Made by a program: the position numbers and the translations under genes
Source: Fibrisoma montanum
GTDB taxonomy: Bacteria; Bacteroidota; Bacteroidia; Cytophagales; Spirosomataceae
Length of the DNA stretch: 64,000 nt
Assembly: GCF_003583365.1 (NCBI RefSeq)
Contig: NZ_QXED01000015.1
Coordinates: forward strand, 1-64,000
Direction of reading: 5' to 3'
The notes under the pieces: generated by a model
The model's database searches: none
Told to the model about the DNA's origin: nothing
What the model saw: the letters and a program-made list of their open reading frames with translations, nothing else
Part shown: positions 1-9,123 of the stretch, in pieces
Position numbering within the stretch: the first letter of the stretch is position 1
Layout of the letters: the number at the start of each line of letters is the position of its first letter

Positions 1-96
1 AAAAAGGAGAAATTGCATCCCATTGAGGGTCGGTCAGTTTAGAAAACTGTTTAGTCACAGCTTTGGAGTTTGGTCGCTACAAAGGTGACCCGATCC

Positions 97-1083
97 TCAA
101 TATTCTTTATTTCCCAACACTCTCTTATGTTCACCAAAATTAATCTCGAACTGCCCGCTAGCTGCAATCTTCTCTCTCCTGAGTTGAGAGCTTTGATTTG
201 TTGCTGCTAAATCCACACCTCTTATAATTTCCTGCACAGTTAAAACTCTATTTTGGGTAACTTTAATGATTCCAGATTCATCAATTTGCCTGTTTTGCTG
301 TAGTACGCATCTTATCGCTGTTCCATTCATAAATTCAATTTTTTTATCAAGTACGTCGTTTTTGAACTGTTTATCAGACATTTCAAAACTTATTACTTTG
401 CCGTTATATAATCCCTTCCAATTGAAATTTCCTTTCTTTAAAACGGGAGATATAATTTCAATAATAGCATTGTCATCTATTAAAGAAGCAACATTATCAC
501 TATGCAATATAAAATAAGCGAATGCAGACTTCTTTATTGTTTTGGCTTCTTCAATAGGTTTGTTATTGAAGTTTAATCTTTGAACTGATAACTTATCTAT
601 TTTGGGGTACGTAACCAAACGCTTGTAAAAATTAGATCGGCGCCAGTTTACTTTATAATCTTCGTCAAGGATATCAAGTGCATTTTGTAGTGTGTCCTCT
701 GAAACTAATTTATCATTACGTATGGTATCTCTTATCTTTCTAAGTTCTTCACGTTTCAATTCGTTATCAAGTGACAAATTTTCGATCTGAAGACGTGTTA
801 GTTCCTTATTTTCGACCGGTATCCTTGCAATAAAGATACTTATCAAAGTTATTAAAGTTGTAATCTGATTTGAATTTTTCCCGATAAATTTCCAGACTTC
901 TTTTAAACCTCCTTCGTCGAAAGCTTCACTTTCTATTTCTACATCTATGTCAAAAATTAATATAATTTCTTTTGATATAGATAATAATTCTTTTTCACAT
1001 TGGTTCCTAATAAAGGCATTCATTGAGTGTGAATTATCACGGAAGTAATAATGCAACTCTAATTTGTTCGCTTGCTCCGCCAC
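97..1083 (-). CDS. Hypothetical protein with one membrane segment
   Basis: I do not recognise a named family. The 328-residue product has an N-terminal soluble region of about 70 residues, one hydrophobic stretch (ITTLITLISIFIA, about residues 73-85), a charged, probably coiled-coil stretch (about 90-135), and a C-terminal mixed alpha/beta domain. The architecture resembles conserved bacterial proteins of unknown function that have a short folded N-terminus, one or two membrane segments, and a coil. The gene is much more AT-rich than the glycan operon downstream on the same strand and is separated from it by 640 bases, which suggests later acquisition. A role in defence or signalling would be a guess. 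Confidence 0.75.
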   Translation of the reverse strand: MAEQANKLELHYYFRDNSHSMNAFIRNQCEKELLSISKEIILIFDIDVEIESEAFDEGGLKEVWKFIGKNSNQITTLITLISIFIARIPVENKELTRLQIENLSLDNELKREELRKIRDTIRNDKLVSEDTLQNALDILDEDYKVNWRRSNFYKRLVTYPKIDKLSVQRLNFNNKPIEEAKTIKKSAFAYFILHSDNVASLIDDNAIIEIISPVLKKGNFNWKGLYNGKVISFEMSDKQFKNDVLDKKIEFMNGTAIRCVLQQNRQIDESGIIKVTQNRVLTVQEIIRGVDLAATNQSSQLRREKIAASGQFEINFGEHKRVLGNKEY

Positions 1084-1723
1084 TTTTTAACTATTTACTA
1101 AATATTTAATTAAGTATTCGCAGTATTTTGATTCACTGTATTACCCTAGCCTAGGTAATGGAATTTAGAATTGGGCTGCCAAGTTTCGTCATCGGCAAGC
1201 ACACTGTCATTATGAAAGTGACAGCGCGAAGTGCAAAAATACCAATCAAATTCAAGACCAATCCGAAGCCTTTCACCACATACTAAACCCGTTTTTGTCG
1301 ATCCGTAAGAACAGAGACGCTTACTTCGTCGGACGCAACCCACCTGATTCACTAAAGCCAAATCAGTGAGGCATTTACCCTGTCGCACGACACCGACCAT
1401 CTAGTTAAACACTACTTGGCAGGACGATTCTCACGTCGTCAGGAGCGACCTAACGAGCCTAAATTTAATCTGTCACTGCGTTTCTCATGTCGCACGGAAG
1501 GCCACCCCTTCTTTTCTGGCTGTTCGGACCACCCAACATATACATGTACGCAAAAATACGGAACTGTTTCTGGTCAATAAGTAACGATTTATAGTTCCGT
1601 ATCACTCAAACACGCTACAATTCAAGAATCCTTCACCAACAAATCAAGTAATTTTGTAACCTGTTTGCAAAGATTTATTTAATAGATTGATTAAGCGGCA
1701 AGGCGTCTCTGAGACACATACAA
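1084..1723. other. Gene-free stretch with one inverted repeat
   Basis: No convincing gene is seen in these 640 bases. The open frame at 1146-1400 on the minus strand has no recognisable composition or start context. A perfect 10-base inverted repeat (atacggaact at 1556-1565, its complement at 1593-1602) encloses 27 bases. It could be a hairpin, but no T-run or promoter sits beside it. Confidence 0.4.
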
Positions 1724-2758
1724 TCACGACACCGTCTGTAGCAGATCCTCCACCTCGGCCAGCATGCGTTCGGTGGTCGCGTCTTTTTCCAGCACGACGC
1801 GGTGGCGTTCGCGATCCAGCGGTGCCCATTCGGCGGGGTCGGCGGAGGTGAAGATAACGACGCTCGGGGCGTGGCAGGCTGCGGCCAGGTGCGATACGCC
1901 CGTGTCGTTGCTGATCAGCACGGCGGCCCCGTCCAGAATGGCGGCCAGCGAACCAAGATCGGTCTGGCCGGCAATGCTGACCGACGGGTGACGCATCAGG
2001 CCCTGCACCCGCTGGATAATGGGCTCTTCGGCGGTTGTACCAGTCAGGACAATAGTGTACCCTTGCCCGGCCAGGGCGTCGGCTACGTCGGCGAAGCGAT
2101 GCTCCGGCCACCGTCGGCCCGAAACACCCCCCGCGTGAATGCAGACGTAGGAGGTAGTCGGTTTCCGGGTTTCCAGATTCAGTACTACGCCCACTGCCGT
2201 CAGGATGGCCCCGGCTTTGGCGCGGTCCTGCGGGGTGATCGGGAACTCCAGTTGGTAGCCCTGCGCCGGAATGCCGACGTATTCCATCAGCCGCACATGG
2301 CGTTTGACCTCATGTTCTTTGTCGGGGTAGGGCATGAACAACTCCGGATAGGGCAGAAACCGTTCGGGGTGGTTGGTCGGGTGATACCCCACCACCGCTT
2401 TGGCCCCAAACAGCGTTAGCATTGCATTTACCAGCGTGCCGTTGCCCTGCATCTGAAACACCAGGTCCCACTGCCGGGTCTGCATTTCCTGCAGGAACGC
2501 AACGGATTTTGCTACGTCAAGCGGTTGCTCGGGCAAACCCGGCCAGCCGGGAAACGTAATGAATTCGTCGAAAAGGTGGTGGTAACGCTCAACGAACTCA
2601 CGGGCCCAGGGCAGGGCGATAAGGGCAATGTGTGCATCGGGGTACGCCTGGCGAAGCGCCCGAAATGCCGGTACGGCACAAAGCAGATCGCCAAGCTTTA
2701 TGGCGCGTAAAACGGCAATACGCTGGGGAGAAGCGGGGAGGGAATTGTGGGGTTGCAT
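1724..2758 (-). CDS. Glycosyltransferase family 9 (heptosyltransferase-like)
   Basis: GT9 enzymes transfer heptose from ADP-heptose to the inner core of LPS at the cytoplasmic face of the inner membrane. The 344-residue protein has the N-terminal GDLLCAVPAFRALR motif (about residues 22-35). In the C-terminal half it has HAGGVSGRRWPEHRFA and the nucleotide-sugar site motif SNDTGVSHLAAACHAP. Its length fits the family. It is the last gene of a six-gene minus-strand operon that contains a second GT9, a HAD phosphatase of the heptose type and a carbamoyltransferase. A heptose-containing surface glycan is therefore the likely product, but the acceptor cannot be told from sequence. Confidence 0.88.
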   Translation of the reverse strand: MQPHNSLPASPQRIAVLRAIKLGDLLCAVPAFRALRQAYPDAHIALIALPWAREFVERYHHLFDEFITFPGWPGLPEQPLDVAKSVAFLQEMQTRQWDLVFQMQGNGTLVNAMLTLFGAKAVVGYHPTNHPERFLPYPELFMPYPDKEHEVKRHVRLMEYVGIPAQGYQLEFPITPQDRAKAGAILTAVGVVLNLETRKPTTSYVCIHAGGVSGRRWPEHRFADVADALAGQGYTIVLTGTTAEEPIIQRVQGLMRHPSVSIAGQTDLGSLAAILDGAAVLISNDTGVSHLAAACHAPSVVIFTSADPAEWAPLDRERHRVVLEKDATTERMLAEVEDLLQTVS

Positions 2759-2845
2759 GGCAGGGTGTCGGATTGGTCGATACTACGCGTTGGCCGGAAG
2801 CACGAAGCGCTGATCGTTCGTGCTTCCGGATGTCAAAAGCGAAAC

Positions 2846-3832
2846 CTACCAATACAATACTCGATACTTGAAGGCACCGTACAACCGCCAGTATACCGAC
2901 AGGAACGGCGTTGGTACGGCCGTCAGGATGGCGTGTTTGATGTCGAGCCACCGCCATTGACCCTCGGGTAATCGGCGGATGGTCAGATCAGCCGTAGACA
3001 GCAGCCAGACCGACAGACCGGCCGTGGCCACGAAGCCGCTGAACGGCATGGCCAATAGCCCAAGCACACTGCCCGCAACGGTCAGGTAATACTGAAACAC
3101 CAGCCCCCGGTACGCCGGAATCCGTTCGCGGAACAGGTCCGGGTGCCGTTTATACAGCAAGGCATCATACCGGTTCTTCCGCTCGTCGCGCAGGGGAGCG
3201 TACCAGGGCGCTTCGCGTAGCGGATGCACAATCACCGCTTCGGGGCACTTCGTAACGGGGATGCCCAACTCCAGAAACTTAAACTGCAGGTCGCTGTCTT
3301 CGCGCCAGGCGATGTCGAACGCTTCTTCAAATCCACCGACGCGCTGTAACGCGATCCGGGAACAGAAACAGTTGGCCGTCACAAACTCCGCCGTTTCGAG
3401 CAGGGCCGTGGTACGGTCGTGGTGCGTGGCCTGGTTGGGCAGCGGCATACGTACCGAGCCGGTAACGACCTGTGCTCCCCTCCGGAAGCAGACCAGCGCG
3501 GCCGACAACCAATCGGGCTGCGGTACGCAATCGTCGTCGGTAAAGGCCACAACCCGGCCCCGGGCTGCCCGCCAGCCCCGGTTGCGGGCGGCAGCCGGAC
3601 CCCGCCGTTCGGGCTGGCCCAGGTAGCGAATCTCCAGCGGGCCACCCTGCCGGGCCACCCGTTTCGTGAACTGCCAGACGGCCTCGGCCGTTTCGTGCGC
3701 GTTGCCGTCGTCAACTACAATGATCTCGAACTGGTCGCGGGGCAGGGTCTGCCGACTCAGGGCTTCCAGACATTTCAGTAAAAGGGCCGGTCGCTGATGC
3801 GTTGGAATCACGACCGAAAACTCCGGTGTCAT
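2846..3832 (-). CDS. Glycosyltransferase family 2
   Basis: A 328-residue GT-A fold transferase. The N-terminus (FSVVIPTHQRPALLLKCLEA) is typical of GT2. Next come the IIVVDDG strand and the metal-binding TDDD motif (about residues 97-100). The C-terminal third has two hydrophobic segments around LGLLAMPFSGFVATAGLSVW, which suggest membrane attachment. It lies between the carbamoyltransferase and the distal GT9 in the glycan operon, so it probably adds a hexose or related sugar to the same chain. Donor and linkage are unknown. Confidence 0.88.
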   Translation of the reverse strand: MTPEFSVVIPTHQRPALLLKCLEALSRQTLPRDQFEIIVVDDGNAHETAEAVWQFTKRVARQGGPLEIRYLGQPERRGPAAARNRGWRAARGRVVAFTDDDCVPQPDWLSAALVCFRRGAQVVTGSVRMPLPNQATHHDRTTALLETAEFVTANCFCSRIALQRVGGFEEAFDIAWREDSDLQFKFLELGIPVTKCPEAVIVHPLREAPWYAPLRDERKNRYDALLYKRHPDLFRERIPAYRGLVFQYYLTVAGSVLGLLAMPFSGFVATAGLSVWLLSTADLTIRRLPEGQWRWLDIKHAILTAVPTPFLSVYWRLYGAFKYRVLYW

Positions 3833-3931
3833 GGTATTGTGTAGTTAACTGTATTTAGCGTTATGTTCCAGGTTTCAGGGCCGCCTGACAGGATATCTGC
3901 TGGAACCCGAAATCTGGAACGGTACCTTTCT

Positions 3932-5731
3932 TTAACTAAAGAGCGGCTGGAACTCCTTCGAGACGGCCTCGCTCTGGCGCGACCAGCTGCTGCCGGTTTT
4001 CTCCAGCATGAACGAGCCTATCACCAGCGCATCGAGGGGCGAGGTCCAGAACGACTCCACGGCATCGCGCGGGGTGCAGACTACCGGTTCGCCCTGCGTG
4101 TTAAACGAGGTATTGATCAGCACCGGTACGCCCGTTTTCTCCCGAAACGCCTTCAGCAGCCCGTAGTACGATGGGTTTTGCCCCGCGTTGACGGTCTGGA
4201 TTCGGGCCGTTCCGTCGGTGTGGGTTACGGCCGGAATCTCGTGCTTTCGCTCCGCCCGAACGTCGTTTACAAACAGCATGAACGGCGACTTGCGGGCGTT
4301 GACGAAATACGTATCGGCGTATTCCTCCATCACCACCGGCGCCACCGGCCTGAAATCCTCGCGGTCTTTCAGATCGTTCAGTTTCGCCTGCATCTCGGCC
4401 GGGAACGGGGGCGCCAGAATCGAACGAGCGCCCAGCGCCCGCGGACCAAACTCCATACCCTGCTGGAACCAGCCGATGATATGCCCGTCGGCAAGATACT
4501 CAGCGACTTCTTCCGCTACGTTATCCAGCTTTTTATACGGTAGCTTCGACCACTGCAAAAACCGCTCTATTTCGTCATCGGCAAATTTGGGGCCAAGATA
4601 GGCGTGCTCCATCTCGTAGCTTCGTTCATTCACATTACGTTGCTGCGCGTCAACCCACATGGCCGCACCGAGGGCCGTACCGGCATCACCCGCGGCCGGC
4701 TGCACCCAGATGTTTCTGAACGGTCCCCGGTCGCGAAGCCGGGCGTTCATGACGCAGTTGAGTGCGACGCCACCCGCCATACATAGGTTCTCCGCACCGG
4801 TTTTTTCGTGCAGCCACGTAATGAGCTGCAACACCGTTTCTTCCAGTACGGTCTGCACCGAGTGCGCAATGTCGAAGTGGATGGCTTCCAGCGGACCACC
4901 CTTGTCGCGGGCGGGGCCGAACGTCTCTTCCAGCTTCAACGGCGCAATGGTGTACTGCCCATCCTCACTTATTCGAATGAGACTACGGAAATAATCGACG
5001 TAGGTTGGTTTTCCGAAGGAGGCCAGGGCCATGACCTTGTATTCGTCCGACGAGTGAAGGAAGCCGAGGTAGCTCGTCATCTGCTCGTACAGGAGGCCCA
5101 GCGAATGGGGCAGGGCTACTTCGCCCAGGAGTTCCAGCTGGTTGCCGTTACCCATCCAGTAGCTGGTCGATACCTGCTCCCCGCGTCCGTCGAGCACCAG
5201 CACGGCCGCTTTCGTATACGGGCTCGGCAGAAAGGCGCTGGCTGCGTGGGCCAGGTGATGGTTGACAAAGTGCCACTGCCCGAGGGTGTCGAGCGTAGCG
5301 CCTTTGAAGCGTTTCGAGAGGTGCAGCGGCACCCCGTCGACCAGGTGCCCCGGTGCGTTCAGGATCGCCGACAGGAACATCCCGGCGTAGGGGTTTTCCC
5401 AGGCCAGTCCGCCGTTGGGGTTGAGCGACGTACGGGTGCCTTCCGGCCGCAGGGGAATCTCTACGGTCAGTTTGTCCTGATGGTCGCCCAGCAGCGGATG
5501 CGGGTCGAAAGAGTAGGCGATGTGGTCAACCTCGTGGAGGGTAATACCGGCGGTTTTCAGGCAGAAGTCAATGGCGTTGTAGGGTAACTCCCAGGTCGAA
5601 AACGGAACGGGTCGTTTGCCGTGTTTGATGTGCGTGAAGCGTTCTTCTTCGGCGGCTGCCAGCACCACACCGTCTTTAACAAGGGCTGCGGCCGGGTCGT
5701 GGAAAGCCGCATTGATACCAAGCGTGATCAT
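3932..5731 (-). CDS. Carbamoyltransferase (NodU/CmcH family)
   Basis: The 599-residue protein has both domains of the family. The N-terminal Kae1-like ASKHA domain carries the HHLAHA metal-site motif followed by AAVLVLDGRGEQ. The C-terminal carbamoyl-transfer domain contains QQGMEFGPRALGARSIL and VLINTSFNTQGEPVV. Such enzymes use carbamoyl phosphate and ATP to put a carbamoyl group on a sugar or antibiotic hydroxyl. The start overlaps the upstream GT9 stop by 4 bases (ATGA), so the two are translationally coupled. Between glycosyltransferases the substrate is probably a sugar of the surface glycan. Carbamoylated heptose is known in Pseudomonas LPS core, which makes that a reasonable analogy. 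Confidence 0.93.
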   Translation of the reverse strand: MITLGINAAFHDPAAALVKDGVVLAAAEEERFTHIKHGKRPVPFSTWELPYNAIDFCLKTAGITLHEVDHIAYSFDPHPLLGDHQDKLTVEIPLRPEGTRTSLNPNGGLAWENPYAGMFLSAILNAPGHLVDGVPLHLSKRFKGATLDTLGQWHFVNHHLAHAASAFLPSPYTKAAVLVLDGRGEQVSTSYWMGNGNQLELLGEVALPHSLGLLYEQMTSYLGFLHSSDEYKVMALASFGKPTYVDYFRSLIRISEDGQYTIAPLKLEETFGPARDKGGPLEAIHFDIAHSVQTVLEETVLQLITWLHEKTGAENLCMAGGVALNCVMNARLRDRGPFRNIWVQPAAGDAGTALGAAMWVDAQQRNVNERSYEMEHAYLGPKFADDEIERFLQWSKLPYKKLDNVAEEVAEYLADGHIIGWFQQGMEFGPRALGARSILAPPFPAEMQAKLNDLKDREDFRPVAPVVMEEYADTYFVNARKSPFMLFVNDVRAERKHEIPAVTHTDGTARIQTVNAGQNPSYYGLLKAFREKTGVPVLINTSFNTQGEPVVCTPRDAVESFWTSPLDALVIGSFMLEKTGSSWSRQSEAVSKEFQPLFS

Positions 5732-6870
5732 GCGTTGAGTAGTCGGTTTGCGTAGGAAACTAATTTAGTTAATACGTTGACGGGCTGCGGAGCCAGCTCC
5801 CGCACCGCCCGAACGATGGCCTCGGGTGAAGCAACGGGTTCGGCCGGCTCCGGGAATTGCTGCAGCAGCACATTTTTGGAGCGAAGGGCTTCGGGTACGT
5901 CGAAATACAGGACCCGGCCGGCTACCTGCCAGGGCGTGTGCTGCGGGTTGGTTTTGGCGTAAAGCACCACCACGGGCGTACCGACGGCAGCCGCCAGATG
6001 AACGGGCCCCGTGTTGTTGGCGATCAGGACCGGCGCTTCGGCAATCAGGGCAGCCAGCGTACTCAGGTCCATCGTGCCGGCCAGGTTGAACGCATCGGGG
6101 CCGATCTGCTGGCAAATGCCGTCAACGTAGGCCCATTCCGATGCGCTACCGGTCAGGATGATCTGATAATCGTAGATATCGGCCAGGCGATTCGCTGCTT
6201 TCACGTAACACTCGGCCGGATAACGCCGTTTTTCTTCACTAACCCCCGGGTGCAGAATGAGCCACGGCCGGTTTGGACTCACGCCCGTTTCTTTCAGGAG
6301 ATTGATGGCCTTTTCCTGCGCTCCTTCCGGGATTTGCAGCGACAGGCGGGTGTCGTCGGTGTAGCAGCCAATGGCCCCCACCAGATCCAGTTGCCGGTCT
6401 ACCTCGTGCCGGGTCGCAACCAGCACTTCGGGGTCCGGAATCCAGTCGGTTATGAGCCGATACGGGTTCTCGCGGCAGTAGCCCAGCACACGCGGAATAC
6501 CGGCCAGGTAGCACAGCATAGCGGCCGGGAGCGGATTCTGACTCTGCACCGTAAACAGGATGGCCGCATCGAACCGCCCCCGCCGAATCGTTTCGGCCAT
6601 CTCGACTACGCTGGCCGGGTCGTGCGCTGTCTCGCCCTGACGAACCCAGGGAACATCAAACGCAAGTACGTCGTCAATCTCAGGAATCATCCCAGCCACG
6701 GCCGCTCCCACCGGCGACGTCAGCAGGGTCAGGTGGCAGTTGGGGCAGGTATCTTTCAACGCCCGGAAGGCGGGGGTTGTCATCAGCACGTCGCCAAAGT
6801 TGTCAGGTCGTACGCAGAGGATGCGTAACGGCTTGCCGCTAAGTAGGTTATCCCAGTAAGTTTCGTTCAT
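5728..6870 (-). CDS. Glycosyltransferase family 9 (heptosyltransferase-like)
   Basis: A second GT9 of 380 residues. It has RILCVRPDNFGDVLMTTPAF near the N-terminus, LILHPGVSEEKRRYP in the middle, and ANNTGPVHLAAAVGTPVVVL in the sugar-nucleotide site. It differs strongly from the GT9 at the operon's distal end, so the two probably make successive additions. Its stop overlaps the carbamoyltransferase start. The C-terminal 45 residues after the GT-B core are less conserved in appearance. Confidence 0.9.
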   Translation of the reverse strand: MNETYWDNLLSGKPLRILCVRPDNFGDVLMTTPAFRALKDTCPNCHLTLLTSPVGAAVAGMIPEIDDVLAFDVPWVRQGETAHDPASVVEMAETIRRGRFDAAILFTVQSQNPLPAAMLCYLAGIPRVLGYCRENPYRLITDWIPDPEVLVATRHEVDRQLDLVGAIGCYTDDTRLSLQIPEGAQEKAINLLKETGVSPNRPWLILHPGVSEEKRRYPAECYVKAANRLADIYDYQIILTGSASEWAYVDGICQQIGPDAFNLAGTMDLSTLAALIAEAPVLIANNTGPVHLAAAVGTPVVVLYAKTNPQHTPWQVAGRVLYFDVPEALRSKNVLLQQFPEPAEPVASPEAIVRAVRELAPQPVNVLTKLVSYANRLLNA

Positions 6871-6942
6871 AGCGTTGCGTCAGTTTCGAATATACCTGCG
6901 TTTAGTCGCGGTACTGGTTAACGAAAGAAACGGGGGCAGAGA

Positions 6943-7551
6943 TTAATAGCTATAGCCTGCGGCCGGCTTTTCGATTGCGCGGGCAGCCGGACCTGCCGAA
7001 AGGATCAGATCGGCGGCTTCGGCAAGGTCACGCACCGTAGCCACCGGTTCGCGGAAAGGCCCGGACTTCCACTCGGTTTCGTTGCCCCGGTCGACCAGAA
7101 TTGACCGGCATCCGGCGCGGTTGCCGGCTTCAACATCGTTCAGGATGTCGCCGATCATCCACGAATGGGCCAGATTGATGCCGTGTTCCTGTGCGGCCTG
7201 AAGCAGCATACCCGGCTCGGGTTTGCGAAGTCCGCAGCGAATGGCATACGGCGCTACGGTCCCATCCGGATGGTTGGGGCAATAGTACCAGGCCGCCAGC
7301 CGTACCCCGAACGGAGCCAGTAGCTCATTCAGCGTCGCGAATACGGCGGGCAGGGCGTCTTCCGTAAAATAGCCCCGGGCAACCCCGGCCTGGTTCGACA
7401 CCACTACAAACTGATACCCTGCCCGCTGGAGTTTCTGCAGGGCAGGTCCGGCTTCCGGATAAAGCGTAATCAAGGCCGGATCAACGTTGTAGGGGATATC
7501 GGGGATGATCGTCCCGTCTTTGTCGAGAAAAACTGTGCGCTGCATTACCAT
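6943..7551 (-). CDS. HAD phosphatase, heptose 1,7-bisphosphatase (GmhB)-like
   Basis: The 202-residue HAD-IIIA protein has motif I FLDKDGTI (about residue 8), motif II VVSNQAGVARGYF, and a GmhB-type zinc-loop region with C, H and one further C (YYCPNHPDG and RCGLRKP). The usual second cysteine of the C-x-C pair is absent. Motif IV is MIGDILNDVEAGNRAGC. GmhB removes the 7-phosphate during ADP-heptose synthesis. Its place only 7 bases after the GT4 stop and upstream of two GT9 genes supports that role, although histidinol-phosphatase-like activity cannot be excluded. A second in-frame ATG at 7545 is an equally good start. Confidence 0.82.
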   Translation of the reverse strand: MVMQRTVFLDKDGTIIPDIPYNVDPALITLYPEAGPALQKLQRAGYQFVVVSNQAGVARGYFTEDALPAVFATLNELLAPFGVRLAAWYYCPNHPDGTVAPYAIRCGLRKPEPGMLLQAAQEHGINLAHSWMIGDILNDVEAGNRAGCRSILVDRGNETEWKSGPFREPVATVRDLAEAADLILSAGPAARAIEKPAAGYSY

Positions 7552-7557
7552 CCGGAC

Positions 7558-8880
7558 TTAGTTTTCAGACGTTAACACCCGGGATGGGTCTGGTTCAATC
7601 GCTGGCGGATCGATAACCCGGCGTTTCAGTCGGGCCGGGGTCAACTGCCCCGCCAGAATCAGTTCATACAGATTGGCGGTTTGCTGAGCCACCTGAAGCC
7701 AGGTGTACGCTTCCTGAACGTGCCGGATTGCCTCATCGCTCAGCAAGTCGCGGAGTTTCTGGCTATACAGCAAAGCCGCCAGCTTGGCCGCCAGGGCCGG
7801 TGGGTCGTTGGGAGGAACCAGAAACCCGGTTTCGCCGTCGAGCACGGTATGTTTGATGCCGCCCACCGCCGAACCTACAACGGGCGTCCCGCAGGCCATA
7901 GCTTCGAGGGGGGTAATGCCAAACGGTTCGTAGAGGGGCGTAGTCACGAAAACGTCGGCGGCACTGTAGTAGTACCGCAGGGTTTCGCGCTGCCGCCTAC
8001 CCGTAAACGTCACCTGATCGGTTACGCCTTCTTCGTCGGCAATCTGTTGCAGGCGGCCAATCTCGGGTGTCTGCTGGGGATCGGGCAAATCAGACTCGCC
8101 CCCCACAATCAGCAGCCGGGGCGTCATGCTGTAGGACCGGCGCAGCCAGCCCAGCGCACGTACGACATTATCGACGCCTTTGCGCGGCACCATCCGGCCC
8201 AGTTGCAGGATGATCGGCTCGTTGGGGTCCAGCCCCAGCACCATCCGGGCCAGGGGTTTTTCGATCGGGTAAAATTCGTTGGGGTTGTATCCGTTTGGAA
8301 TGGTGAAGATTTTTACCGGGTCAGCGATGTACAGATTAATCAGATCGTCGCGATCCTGCGGGCAGAGCGCAATCAGGGCGTCGGCCTCGCGGATGACCCG
8401 TTGCTCAACCGTAAACCGTTCGGCCGGAAACCGGTCGCAGTCGCCCTGCATCTGCTTGCGAACTTCACCGAGGGCATGGAACGTAACGGCGAAGGGAATC
8501 TGCAATGCACGCTTGATGTTGGCCGCCACCAGCCCCGACATGAAGAAATGGGCGTGTACCAGTCGGTAGGGATCGCGTTCGTGTTTAATGAAGCGGACGG
8601 TGTTTTCGGTAAACTCGTCCATGTAGCACAGCAACTCTTCTTTTGGAACAAAGTCGACCGGGCCGGCTTTGATATGAATAACCCGAACCCCGGGTTTCCA
8701 GTCGACCGTTTCGGGGAGGGCGTCGTTGTCCCACCGGGTAAAAATATCAATCTGATAGCCCAGTTTTGCCAGGTGTTGCGCCAGTTCGGCCACGGCGATA
8801 TTTTGTCCGCCGGCATCAACACCGCCGATCAGTGCCAGCGGAGATGCATGTTCACTGATTAATGCAAGTTTCCATTCCAT
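7558..8880 (-). CDS. Glycosyltransferase family 4 (GT1/4, sucrose-synthase-like)
   Basis: A GT-B transferase of about 440 residues. The start at 8880 is chosen because the family usually begins at a sequence like MEWKLALISEHASPLA. A further in-frame ATG lies upstream at 8964. GGVDAGGQNIAVAELA is the N-terminal glycine-rich loop and VHAHFFMSG follows. The donor domain has LQLGRMVPRKGV and the E-x7-E motif EPFGITPLEAMACGTPVVG. It is the first gene of the minus-strand glycan operon. It probably starts or extends the chain using a nucleotide hexose. Confidence 0.88.
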   Translation of the reverse strand: MEWKLALISEHASPLALIGGVDAGGQNIAVAELAQHLAKLGYQIDIFTRWDNDALPETVDWKPGVRVIHIKAGPVDFVPKEELLCYMDEFTENTVRFIKHERDPYRLVHAHFFMSGLVAANIKRALQIPFAVTFHALGEVRKQMQGDCDRFPAERFTVEQRVIREADALIALCPQDRDDLINLYIADPVKIFTIPNGYNPNEFYPIEKPLARMVLGLDPNEPIILQLGRMVPRKGVDNVVRALGWLRRSYSMTPRLLIVGGESDLPDPQQTPEIGRLQQIADEEGVTDQVTFTGRRQRETLRYYYSAADVFVTTPLYEPFGITPLEAMACGTPVVGSAVGGIKHTVLDGETGFLVPPNDPPALAAKLAALLYSQKLRDLLSDEAIRHVQEAYTWLQVAQQTANLYELILAGQLTPARLKRRVIDPPAIEPDPSRVLTSEN

Positions 8881-9123
8881 TGAGTAATGCTTTGATGATA
8901 AATGCGCAGAACCGAAGTAGTCTTCTAACCTGATATAGTAAGAAAGGTTGTCGAAAGTCAACATGAAGAACCGTTTATGTTCAAATTATGAGGAAACGGG
9001 CCAGGGCTTTTTTCGATGGATGCAACGGCTGGATAAAATCCTGATAATATGTAGTTTTACGCCGGAAATGCGCCTTTTTGCAGTAGTAACTTTTTATTTT
9101 TCTGCGGATTTACAACTCTCATT

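Noticed and set aside
1139-1158. Short palindrome-like attaccctagcctaggtaat
   Set aside because: The arms are interrupted and short, with no adjacent gene end or promoter to support a role.
1146-1400. Minus-strand open frame of 84 codons in the gene-free stretch
   Set aside because: No recognisable domain, no start context, and cysteine/arginine-rich composition typical of a chance frame.
5857-6828. 323-codon plus-strand frame
   Set aside because: Shadow of the GT9 gene at 5728-6870.
7681-8862. Long plus-strand open frame opposite the GT4 gene
   Set aside because: It is the antisense shadow of a clear glycosyltransferase; high-GC codons give long opposite frames.
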